In this document: piece by piece, positions 1 through 5,710 of the stretch | Layout: each line of letters starts with the position of its first letter | Numbering within the stretch: the stretch's first letter is position 1 | NCBI GenBank assembly: GCA_021841985.1 | Contig: JAKCCP010000107.1 | Coordinates: forward strand, 1 to 6,103 | Length of the DNA: 6,103 bases | Direction of reading: 5' to 3' | Origin: Pseudomonadota bacterium | Lineage (GTDB): Bacteria; Pseudomonadota; Alphaproteobacteria; Acetobacterales; Acetobacteraceae | Translations under genes and position numbers: made by a program | The notes under the pieces: generated by a model | Databases searched by the model: none | Seen by the model: the letters and a program-made list of their open reading frames with translations, nothing else | Told to the model about the DNA's origin: nothing

Positions 1-446
1 AGCGCGAGATAATCATAGCGGAGCGCGATGTTGAGTTCATCGAGGATGACGAGCGCGATGTCTTCCCGCGCCAGCAGGCGCTCGCTCACCGCGAAGGCCT
101 GCGCGCAGGCGGCGATGTCGCGGGCGCGGTCCTGGGTTTCCCAGGTGAAGCCCTCGCCCAGCGTGTGCCACTCGATCAGGTCGCCGAAGCGTGCCAGCGC
201 CGCCCGCTCGCCGCTTTGCCAGGCGCCCTTGATGAATTGCACCACGCCGACCCGCTGTTCATGGCCGAGCATGCGCAACGCGAGGCCGAACGCCGCCGTC
301 GATTTGCCCTTGCCCGGCCCGGTATGGACGATGAGGAGGCCCTTCTCGATTTTTTTCGCCGCGACCTCGGCGTCCTGCACCGCCTTGCGCTTGGCCATGC
401 GGGCGCGGTGCCGTGCTTCGTCGTCGTGTTCGGGGATTTGGCTCAT
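1..446 (-). CDS. cobO: Cob(I)yrinic acid a,c-diamide adenosyltransferase CobO (3' end outside window)
   Basis: CobO transfers the 5'-deoxyadenosyl group of ATP to the cobalt of reduced cob(I)yrinic acid a,c-diamide and other corrinoids, making the Co-C bond in the cytoplasm. The minus strand reads from ATG at 446 without a stop to base 1, giving 148 residues; the family is about 200, so roughly the last quarter is missing. Visible signatures are a charged N-terminal segment (residues 9-35, many Arg/Lys/Glu), the P-loop TGPGKGKST at 42-50, the family motif GEGFTWETQ at 97-104 region, and LDELNIALRY at 135-144. This is the CobA/CobO/BtuR fold, not PduO or EutT. The start is supported by GAGGTG (plus 455-460) 8 bases upstream and by the ATGA overlap with the stop of cobP (443-446), which implies translational coupling. 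Family assignment is firm; loss of the C-terminus is only the window edge. Confidence 0.96.
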   Translation of the reverse strand, partial: MSQIPEHDDEARHRARMAKRKAVQDAEVAAKKIEKGLLIVHTGPGKGKSTAAFGLALRMLGHEQRVGVVQFIKGAWQSGERAALARFGDLIEWHTLGEGFTWETQDRARDIAACAQAFAVSERLLAREDIALVILDELNIALRYDYLA

Positions 447-460
447 GCGCGTTTCACCTC
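443..460 (-). promoter_or_regulatory. cobP-cobO junction: ATGA stop/start overlap with internal Shine-Dalgarno
   Basis: On the minus strand the cobP stop TGA (445-443) and the cobO start ATG (446-444) share bases in an ATGA overlap. GAGGTG (460-455) lies inside the last codons of cobP, 8 bases before the cobO ATG. This arrangement is typical of translational coupling and fixes the cobO start. Confidence 0.8.
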
Positions 461-952
461 GATCGGATAGCCGGCGACCATCATCAGCACCCGATCGGCC
501 CGGGCCGCAAGCCTCTGGTTGAGGGTGCCGGCGGCATCGCGGAAACGCCGCGCGAGCGCGTTATCGGGCACGATGCCGAGCCCGACCTCGCTCGCGACCA
601 GAACGAGGGGCGCATGGTGGGCCGCGAGCGCGTCTTCCAGCGCCGCCGTCGCGACCGCGATGTCGGCGCCGGCCAGCATCAGATTGGCGAGCCAAAGCGT
701 CAGGCAATCGACCAGCGTCGGCAGCGACGCGGTCTCGGCGATCGCCGCGGCGAGGTCGATGGGCGCCTCGATCGTCCGCCATTCGTCCCCGCGCCGGGCG
801 CGATGGGCGGCTATACGCGCCGCCATCTCCTCATCCCCGGCCTCGGCGGTCGCGATATAGGCGAGCGGGCCGGGATGGCGCGCGACCAGCCGCTCGCCCT
901 CGGCGCTTTTCCCCGAACGCGCCCCGCCGAGAACCAGGATCACCCGCGCCAT
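443..952 (-). CDS. cobP: Adenosylcobinamide kinase / adenosylcobinamide-phosphate guanylyltransferase CobP (CobU)
   Basis: This bifunctional cytoplasmic enzyme phosphorylates adenosylcobinamide and then adds GMP, giving adenosyl-GDP-cobinamide for nucleotide-loop assembly. The protein has 169 residues, close to the usual 170-180. The P-loop GGARSGKS lies at residues 9-16, right after the first beta strand, as in CobU. The segment RIAAHRARRGDEWRTIEAP (46-64) matches the region carrying the guanylylated histidine of Salmonella CobU, so H50 is the likely GMP acceptor. DCLTLWLANLM (82-92) and SEVGLGIVP (121-129) are further family motifs, and the C-terminus GYPIEVK is typical. The frame stays open upstream to 1126, but that extension is antisense to the riboswitch and not family-like, so ATG at 952 is chosen. 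A GGGAG (plus 964-968) sits 11 bases upstream, slightly far. The stop overlaps the start of cobO. It diverges from cobW and has no riboswitch of its own in the visible 5' region. Confidence 0.96.
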   Translation of the reverse strand: MARVILVLGGARSGKSAEGERLVARHPGPLAYIATAEAGDEEMAARIAAHRARRGDEWRTIEAPIDLAAAIAETASLPTLVDCLTLWLANLMLAGADIAVATAALEDALAAHHAPLVLVASEVGLGIVPDNALARRFRDAAGTLNQRLAARADRVLMMVAGYPIEVKRA

Positions 953-972
953 CGCCACCCGATCTCCCAATA

Positions 973-1001
973 TTGACTTCGCAACCCGCCCGCCCATAAA
1001 A
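973..1001 (+). promoter_or_regulatory. Candidate sigma70-type promoter for the cobW-cobN-cobH operon
   Basis: TTGACT at 973-978 matches the -35 consensus at five of six bases. An A/T patch CATAAAA at 995-1001 is the only AT-rich stretch nearby and supplies a -10 element (CATAAA at spacing 16 or ATAAAA at spacing 17). The expected transcription start is about 1006-1008, the first bases of the riboswitch P1 helix (from 1006). It lies in the 53-base gap between divergent cobP and the riboswitch, as expected. The -10 is imperfect and no start site is known. Confidence 0.5.
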
Positions 1002-1005
1002 CCAC

Positions 1006-1180
1006 GGCGATGGTTCTCCCGCGAGGGAGATGAAAAGGGAACGCGGTGCGGGAGACATCCCGAATCCGCGGCTGCCCCCGCAACTGTGAGCGGAGAGCCT
1101 TCTGTCCGAAAGCCACTGGGGTTCATCCCGGGAAGGCGGCGGGGGCGACGGATCCGCGAGCCAGGAGACCTGCCATCGCC
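1006..1180 (+). promoter_or_regulatory. Adenosylcobalamin riboswitch (cobalamin element) upstream of cobW
   Basis: A full cobalamin aptamer is visible. P1 is a perfect 8-bp helix, GGCGATGG (1006-1013) with CCATCGCC (1173-1180). P2 is TCTCCC/GGGAGA (1015-1020 with 1025-1030) closed by a GCGA loop. The conserved GAAAAGGGAA is at 1032-1041, followed by CGGTG and a variable P4-type hairpin (1049-1053 with 1058-1062). P5 is GCGG/CCGC (1068-1071 with 1078-1081) with L5 CTGCCC (1072-1077). CAACTGTGAGCGG (1081-1093), GCCACTGGG (1112-1120) and GGGAAGGC (1130-1137) follow, and the B12 box AGCCAGGAGACCTGCC is at 1159-1174. It lies on the same strand as cobW, 108 bases upstream of its ATG, so it should repress the cobW-cobN-cobH transcript when adenosylcobalamin is abundant. 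No U-tract follows the core, so control of translation initiation (or Rho-dependent termination) is more likely than an intrinsic terminator. Confidence 0.97.
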
Positions 1181-1188
1181 CCTGATCG

Positions 1189-1216
1189 CGCCACCAGGCG
1201 GGGTGCCCTGGCGGCG
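1189..1216 (+). promoter_or_regulatory. Candidate P13 hairpin with L13 loop of the cobalamin riboswitch
   Basis: Eight bases after P1, CGCCACCAGG (1189-1198) pairs with CCTGGCGGCG (1207-1216): nine pairs and one A-C mismatch (1193 with 1212). The closed loop is CGGGGTGC (1199-1206). Bases 1201-1205 can pair with TGCCC in L5 (1073-1077) through three G-C and two G-U pairs, as expected for the known L5-L13 kissing interaction of cobalamin riboswitches. Position, loop size and complementarity support the call; the fold was worked out by eye. Confidence 0.6.
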
Positions 1217-1242
1217 ACGGCGCGCAGGCGCCGCTTCCGCTT

Positions 1243-1282
1243 CCGGCGCTGCCGGCGACGGACGATGCCGTGCCCCGGAGAG
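1243..1282 (+). promoter_or_regulatory. cobW leader: Shine-Dalgarno with alternative hairpins
   Basis: The Shine-Dalgarno GGAGAG (1277-1282) lies 6 bases before the cobW ATG at 1289. Upstream are two small hairpins that leave it free: CCGGC/GCCGG (1243-1247 with 1251-1255), and GGC-G-ACGG with CCGTGCC (1254-1261 with 1268-1274, one bulged G). These two share bases 1254-1255, so they compete with each other. Alternatively TTCCGG (1241-1246) can pair with CCGGAG (1275-1280), which hides the Shine-Dalgarno. The Shine-Dalgarno is clear; the competing structures are inference. Confidence 0.6.
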
Positions 1283-1288
1283 TGCCGC

Positions 1289-2347
1289 ATGTCATCTGCG
1301 AATATCGCCAATTCGGGGCCGGGGAAAATCCCCGCGACCATCATCACCGGGTTTCTCGGCGCCGGCAAAACCACCCTCGTGCGTCATGCGCTGGAACACG
1401 CCGGCGGGCGGCGCATCGCGGTCATCGTCAATGAATTCGGCGCCCTCGGCATCGATGGCGAATTGCTCAAAAGCTGCGGCATTCCCGGCTGCGCCGAGGA
1501 AAATATCGTCGAACTCGCCAATGGCTGTCTCTGCTGCACGGTCGCCGAGGATTTTCTTCCGACCATGGCCGCCCTCCTCGATCGCCCGGCGCCGCCCGAG
1601 CATATCCTGATCGAAACCTCGGGCCTCGCTCTGCCGAAACCGCTGATCAAGGCGTTCAACTGGCCGGGCGTGCGCGCCCGGATGACGGTCGATGGCGTGG
1701 TCGCGGTGCTGGATGCGCCGGCGGTGGCAGGGGGACGCTTCGCCGACGATCCGGCGGCGCTCGCCGCCCAGCGCGAAGCCGATCCCGCGCTCGATCACGA
1801 CAATCCGCTCGCCGAGGTGTTCGAGGATCAGATCAACGCCGCCGACCTCATCCTGCTCAACAAAGCCGACCTGCTCGACGCCCGGGCGCTGGCCGCGCTG
1901 GCCGCCGAACTCGCGGCCAAAATCCCGCGCGCGGTGAAAATCCTCAGTGTCGCGCAGGGAAAAATCGACCCCGCCGTGCTGCTCGGGCTTTTCGCGCAGG
2001 CCGAGGACGATCTCGCCGCCCGACCCTCGCATCACGACAGCGTCGATGGCGCGCACGAGCATGACGATTTCGACAGTTTCGTCCTCGATCTTCCCGCAAC
2101 CGCCGAGCCGGATCCGGTGATCGCGCGGCTGCGCGGGCTCGCCGAACGGCACGACATTCTCCGCGTCAAGGGATTTCTCGCGCCGCCCGGCAAGGTATTG
2201 CGCTGCGTGATCCAGGGGGTCGGCACAAGATTTCAGTATCATTTCGATCGCCCGTGGCGCGCGGATGAGCCACGCCGCGCGCGCCTCGTGGTGATCGGCC
2301 AGCGCGGCCTCGACCGCGCCGCCATCGCCACGGCACTCGCCGGCTGA
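1289..2347 (+). CDS. cobW: Cobalamin biosynthesis GTPase CobW (cobalt chaperone, COG0523)
   Basis: CobW is a G3E-family P-loop GTPase thought to bind Co(II) together with Mg-GTP and deliver it to the CobNST cobaltochelatase. The protein has 352 residues, a normal length. In order: Walker A GFLGAGKTT (21-29), VNEFG (48-51 region), the metal-binding CLCC motif at 80-83 within NGCLCC, ETSG (109-112), FEDQINAADLILLNKADLL (178-196) with the guanine-specificity NKAD at 191-194, a short His/Asp-rich linker (residues 248-260, four His) and the C-terminal CobW domain starting near 263 with a VKGFL motif at 293-297. ATG 1289 is chosen because GGAGAG lies 6 bases upstream and the Walker A then falls near residue 21; the open frame upstream to 1046 only reads through the riboswitch. 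It is the first gene of the riboswitch-controlled operon and ends 2 bases before cobN. COG0523 also contains zinc chaperones, but the context makes cobalt by far the likeliest metal. Confidence 0.96.
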   Translation: MSSANIANSGPGKIPATIITGFLGAGKTTLVRHALEHAGGRRIAVIVNEFGALGIDGELLKSCGIPGCAEENIVELANGCLCCTVAEDFLPTMAALLDRPAPPEHILIETSGLALPKPLIKAFNWPGVRARMTVDGVVAVLDAPAVAGGRFADDPAALAAQREADPALDHDNPLAEVFEDQINAADLILLNKADLLDARALAALAAELAAKIPRAVKILSVAQGKIDPAVLLGLFAQAEDDLAARPSHHDSVDGAHEHDDFDSFVLDLPATAEPDPVIARLRGLAERHDILRVKGFLAPPGKVLRCVIQGVGTRFQYHFDRPWRADEPRRARLVVIGQRGLDRAAIATALAG

Positions 2348-2349
2348 CG

Positions 2350-5300
2350 ATGCATCTCCTGGTTCGCGAGACGCGCGCGCTCGATGAAGACGAAGCCGCG
2401 GTCGATCTCGGCCAAAGTCCAGCCGAAATCGTTTTTCTCTCGTTCGCGGCAAGCGATCTCAGCGCCGCCGCGCGCGCCTGGGCTCGTCTCGGCCCGGCCC
2501 GGCCCGGCCTTCGGCTCGCCAATCTGCGGCAGCTCCGGCATCCGATGTCGGTCGATCTCTATCTCGAAAACATCGCCGCCCGAGCGCGCGTCGTCGTCGT
2601 GCGCTTGCTCGGCGGTCTGGATTACTGGCGCTATGGCGCCGAGGAACTCGCGGCTCTCTGCCGCGCGCGCGGCGCGGCACTCGCCCTCCTCGCCGGCGAC
2701 CAGCGCGAGGATGCGGAACTCGCGGCGCTCTCCACCGTGCCGGCGGCGGCGCTTTCCCGCCTCGATCGGTTTTTTCGCGCCGGCGGCCTCGAAAACATCT
2801 CCCGCGCGCTCGGTTTCGCAGCCCATCTCGGCGGGCTCGGCGAGGACGCGGGCGCGCCGGTCGTCGAGATGCCGTCCTGTGGCGAATACAAGTTGATCGC
2901 CCCGGATAACGCCTGGGCGGAGGCCGCGGTGGTGTTCTATCGCGCCCATCTCCTCGCCGATGATATCGCGCCGATCGAGGCCCTGGCGCGGGCCCTCGCG
3001 CAAGCGGGCATCGCCGCGCGTCTCCTTTACGTCAACAGCCTCAAGGACGATGAGGCGCGGGGGTTCATCGCCGCGACCCTCGCCGCGACCGGCCCCGGAA
3101 TCGTGCTCGCGGCGACCGGGTTCGCCGCCCGCGGCGATGACGGGACGGCCTCGCCGCTGGAGGCCGCGGATGCGCCGATCCTGCAACTCGTGCTTGCCGG
3201 TTCGTCGCGGGAGGCTTGGGAAAATTCGGCCCGCGGCCTCGCTCCCGCCGATCTCGCGATGCAAGTGGTAATGCCTGAACTCGATGGCCGCCTGCTCGCC
3301 GGCGCGATCTCCTTCAAGGCGCAAGGAAGCGCCGTCACCGATCTCGAATTCGCGCCCGAGCACCACGCGCCCGATCCCGGCGGCATCGCGCACGCCGCTG
3401 ATCGTGCCATCGGCTGGCTGACGCTCGCCGCGACCCCGCGCGGCGAGCGGCGTCTCGCGATCGTGCTCGCCGATTATCCGACCCTCGCCGGTGGTCGCGC
3501 GCACGCCGTCGGTCTCGATACCCTGGCCAGTGTCGCGGAGATTTTCGATCTGCTCGGCGCCGATGGCTACACCCTCGCCCCCTATGCGCGGGACGCGCTG
3601 GCGGCATCGTTGTGCGATGCGACCCCGGCGCCGATTCTCTCGCTTGCCGATTATCTCGCCCTGTTCAGGCAACTCCCCGAGACGGCGCGTGAGAAAATCC
3701 TTGCCGCCTGGGGTGCTCCGGAGACCGATCCCGCCATCCGCGGCGATCATTTCACGCTCCGCCATCTCCGTCTCGGCAATATCCTTGCCGCGATCGAGCC
3801 CGATCGCGGGAACGCGCAGACGCGCAAGGCAAGCTATCACGACCCCGACCTGCCGCCGCGCCATGGCTATGTCGCGTTTCACCTCTGGCTACGTCATCAC
3901 GAGCGCATCCACGCCCTCGTTCCTCTCGGCGCGCATGGCATGCTGGAATGGCTGCCGGGCAAGGCCGTGGCGTTGAGCGAACATTGCTTCCCCGCCCTGC
4001 TTCTCGGCGGCGTGCCGGTGATCTATCCGTTCATCGTCAACAATCCCGGCGAGGCGGCGGCGGCGAAGCGGCGGCTCGCAGCGCTCACCCTCGGCCATCT
4101 GACACCGCCCTTGCTGCGCGCCGGCTTGCACGGTGAGGCCGCCGGGCTCGAACGTCTGATCGATGACTACGCGGCGGCGTCGGGGCTCGATCCGCGCCGG
4201 GCGTCGCGTCTCCGCCGCGAAATTCTGACGCGCGCGCGGGGGTCCGGCCTGATCGCCGAGGCCGGGTGCGACGATGCCGCGAGCGAGGACGAGGCGCTCG
4301 CCAAACTCGATGCCTATCTCTGCGATATCAAGGACCGCCTGATCGGTGACGGGCTGCATGTGTTCGCGCGCCCGCCGGCGGTGTCACAACGGGCGGCGCT
4401 GCTCGCGGCGCTGTCCGAGGCGGCGCCGACGATCGACGCGGCGGAGATCGCTGCCCGGCTGGACGCATCGGCGCCGAGCGAGGGGCGGAATTTCCTCGCC
4501 GCCCTCGATGGCCGTTTCATCGCCCCCGGTCCGGCCGGCGCGCCCTCGCGCGGGCGGGTGGACGTGTTGCCGAGCGGGCGCAACATCACCAGCCTCGATC
4601 CGCGCGCGGTTCCGACCCGCGCCGCGGTGCAGCTCGCCGAGGAAAATGCCGCGCTTCTGCTCGATGATCACCTGCGGCGGCATGGCGCGTGGCCGGAGCG
4701 GCTGGTGATCGATCTCTGGGGGAGTGCGACGATGCGGACCGGCGGCGAAGCCTTCGCGCTCGCCCTGGTGCTGCTCGGGGCGCGGCCGCTCTGGGATGCG
4801 GGCTCGAGCCGGGTCAGCGGGATCGAGGTGCTGCCGCTCGCCGCCCTCGATCGCCCGCGCATCGATGTCACGCTCCGCATCTCCGGGCTGTTCCGCGATG
4901 CGTTCGCGACACAGATCGCGTTGTTTGACGACGCCGTCGGGATGATCGCCGCGCGTGACGAGGATGTGGCGTGGAACCCGCTCGCGGCGAGCGCGCGGCG
5001 CGGCGAGGCGACGCGCCGGATTTATGGCCCGGCGCCCGGCGCCTGGGGCATGGCACTCGGCGATCTCGAGGATCCGGCGACGGGATCGGCGGAGATCGGC
5101 CGCGCCTATCTCGCGCAATCCGCGTTCGCCTATGGCGCTAAGCTCGAGGGGGGCGCCGATGCGGCGGGATTCGCGGCCCGCCTCGGCGGCGCCGATGCCT
5201 ATCTCCATATCGAGGACCATGGCGAGGGCGATCTCCTCGCCGATGACGAAATCGCAGCCCACGCCGGCGGGTTCGCCGCCGCCGCCACCCTCATGGGCGC

Positions 5301-5700
5301 CAGCCCCGCCCTCTATTACGCGAGCGGCGAGGCCGCCGGCAGGTTGCGCGTCAAGACCATGGCCGAGGAAATCACGCGGACGACGCGCGCGCGCGCCGCC
5401 AATCCACGCTGGATCGCGGGACAGATGCGCCACGGCTATCGCGGCGCCGCCGAGATCGCGCGCGCGATCTCGCCTCTCGCCCTGTTTGCCGTGACCTTGC
5501 CGGCGCGTTTCGATCGCCAGTTCGATTTGCTGTTCGCCGCGACCCTCGGCGATGCCGATGTCGATGCGTTTCTCGCCGAAGCCAACCCCGAGGCACGCCG
5601 GGCGCTCGCCAAGCGCTTCGCCACGATGCGCGCGCGCGATCTCTGGCGCTCGCGCCGCAACGATGTCGGGGAAATCCTTGCCGGAATCCTCTCGCGATGA
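2350..5700 (+). CDS. cobN: Cobaltochelatase subunit CobN (compact form)
   Basis: CobN is the large porphyrin-binding subunit of the ATP-dependent CobNST complex that inserts Co(II) into hydrogenobyrinic acid a,c-diamide; it is homologous to magnesium chelatase BchH/ChlH. Visible family motifs run the full length: LRHPMSVDLYLENI (62-75), RLLGGLDYWRYG (85-96), VLAGSSREAW (about 281-290), YHDPDLPPRHGYVAF (496-510), the signature region LGAHGMLEWLPGK (526-538), YPFIVNNPGEA (559-569), DAYLCDIKD (654-662), LDGRFIAPGPAGAPSRGR (719-736), MRTGGE (795-800), DVTLRISGLFRDAF (839-852) and NPRWIAGQMRHGYRGA (1018-1033). Both ends look complete. At 1116 residues it is shorter than the roughly 1250-1275 of Pseudomonas denitrificans-type CobN, mainly because only about 42 residues separate HVFARPP (670-676) from LDGRF. 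The start follows the cobW stop by 2 bases and has no clear Shine-Dalgarno, suggesting coupling. Cobalt partners CobS and CobT are not in the window. Confidence 0.96.
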   Translation: MHLLVRETRALDEDEAAVDLGQSPAEIVFLSFAASDLSAAARAWARLGPARPGLRLANLRQLRHPMSVDLYLENIAARARVVVVRLLGGLDYWRYGAEELAALCRARGAALALLAGDQREDAELAALSTVPAAALSRLDRFFRAGGLENISRALGFAAHLGGLGEDAGAPVVEMPSCGEYKLIAPDNAWAEAAVVFYRAHLLADDIAPIEALARALAQAGIAARLLYVNSLKDDEARGFIAATLAATGPGIVLAATGFAARGDDGTASPLEAADAPILQLVLAGSSREAWENSARGLAPADLAMQVVMPELDGRLLAGAISFKAQGSAVTDLEFAPEHHAPDPGGIAHAADRAIGWLTLAATPRGERRLAIVLADYPTLAGGRAHAVGLDTLASVAEIFDLLGADGYTLAPYARDALAASLCDATPAPILSLADYLALFRQLPETAREKILAAWGAPETDPAIRGDHFTLRHLRLGNILAAIEPDRGNAQTRKASYHDPDLPPRHGYVAFHLWLRHHERIHALVPLGAHGMLEWLPGKAVALSEHCFPALLLGGVPVIYPFIVNNPGEAAAAKRRLAALTLGHLTPPLLRAGLHGEAAGLERLIDDYAAASGLDPRRASRLRREILTRARGSGLIAEAGCDDAASEDEALAKLDAYLCDIKDRLIGDGLHVFARPPAVSQRAALLAALSEAAPTIDAAEIAARLDASAPSEGRNFLAALDGRFIAPGPAGAPSRGRVDVLPSGRNITSLDPRAVPTRAAVQLAEENAALLLDDHLRRHGAWPERLVIDLWGSATMRTGGEAFALALVLLGARPLWDAGSSRVSGIEVLPLAALDRPRIDVTLRISGLFRDAFATQIALFDDAVGMIAARDEDVAWNPLAASARRGEATRRIYGPAPGAWGMALGDLEDPATGSAEIGRAYLAQSAFAYGAKLEGGADAAGFAARLGGADAYLHIEDHGEGDLLADDEIAAHAGGFAAAATLMGASPALYYASGEAAGRLRVKTMAEEITRTTRARAANPRWIAGQMRHGYRGAAEIARAISPLALFAVTLPARFDRQFDLLFAATLGDADVDAFLAEANPEARRALAKRFATMRARDLWRSRRNDVGEILAGILSR
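2491..2509 (+). repeat. Short GGCCC tandem repeat inside cobN
   Basis: The 5-base unit GGCCC occurs three times followed by GGCC, within the codons for residues 48-54 of CobN (LGPARPG region). The unit is not a multiple of three, so gain or loss of one copy would shift the cobN frame. The tract is short and may simply reflect GC-rich coding. Confidence 0.6.
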
Positions 5701-5710
5701 GTATTTCACC

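Noticed and set aside
28..976. Plus-strand open frames over cobO and cobP
   Set aside because: They are antisense to two well-recognised genes, and their translations are Arg/Ser/Ala-rich without motifs.
953..1126. N-terminal extension of cobP from ATG 1126
   Set aside because: The extra 58 residues are antisense to the riboswitch and do not resemble CobU/CobP, whose P-loop normally starts about residue 9; ATG 952 fits.
1189..1216. Intrinsic terminator after the riboswitch
   Set aside because: The hairpin is GC-rich but has no following U-tract, and its loop matches the expected L13, so P13 is the better reading.
1046..1288. N-terminal extension of cobW from ATG 1046 or ATG 1265
   Set aside because: The 1046 frame translates the riboswitch into Arg-rich residues with no family match. 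ATG 1265 lacks a Shine-Dalgarno, while ATG 1289 has GGAGAG at good spacing.
2239..3882. 547-codon open frame on the minus strand opposite cobW and cobN
   Set aside because: It is a shadow of GC-rich coding sequence: Arg/Gly/Glu-rich, no recognisable domain, and fully covered by conserved CobW and CobN motifs on the plus strand.
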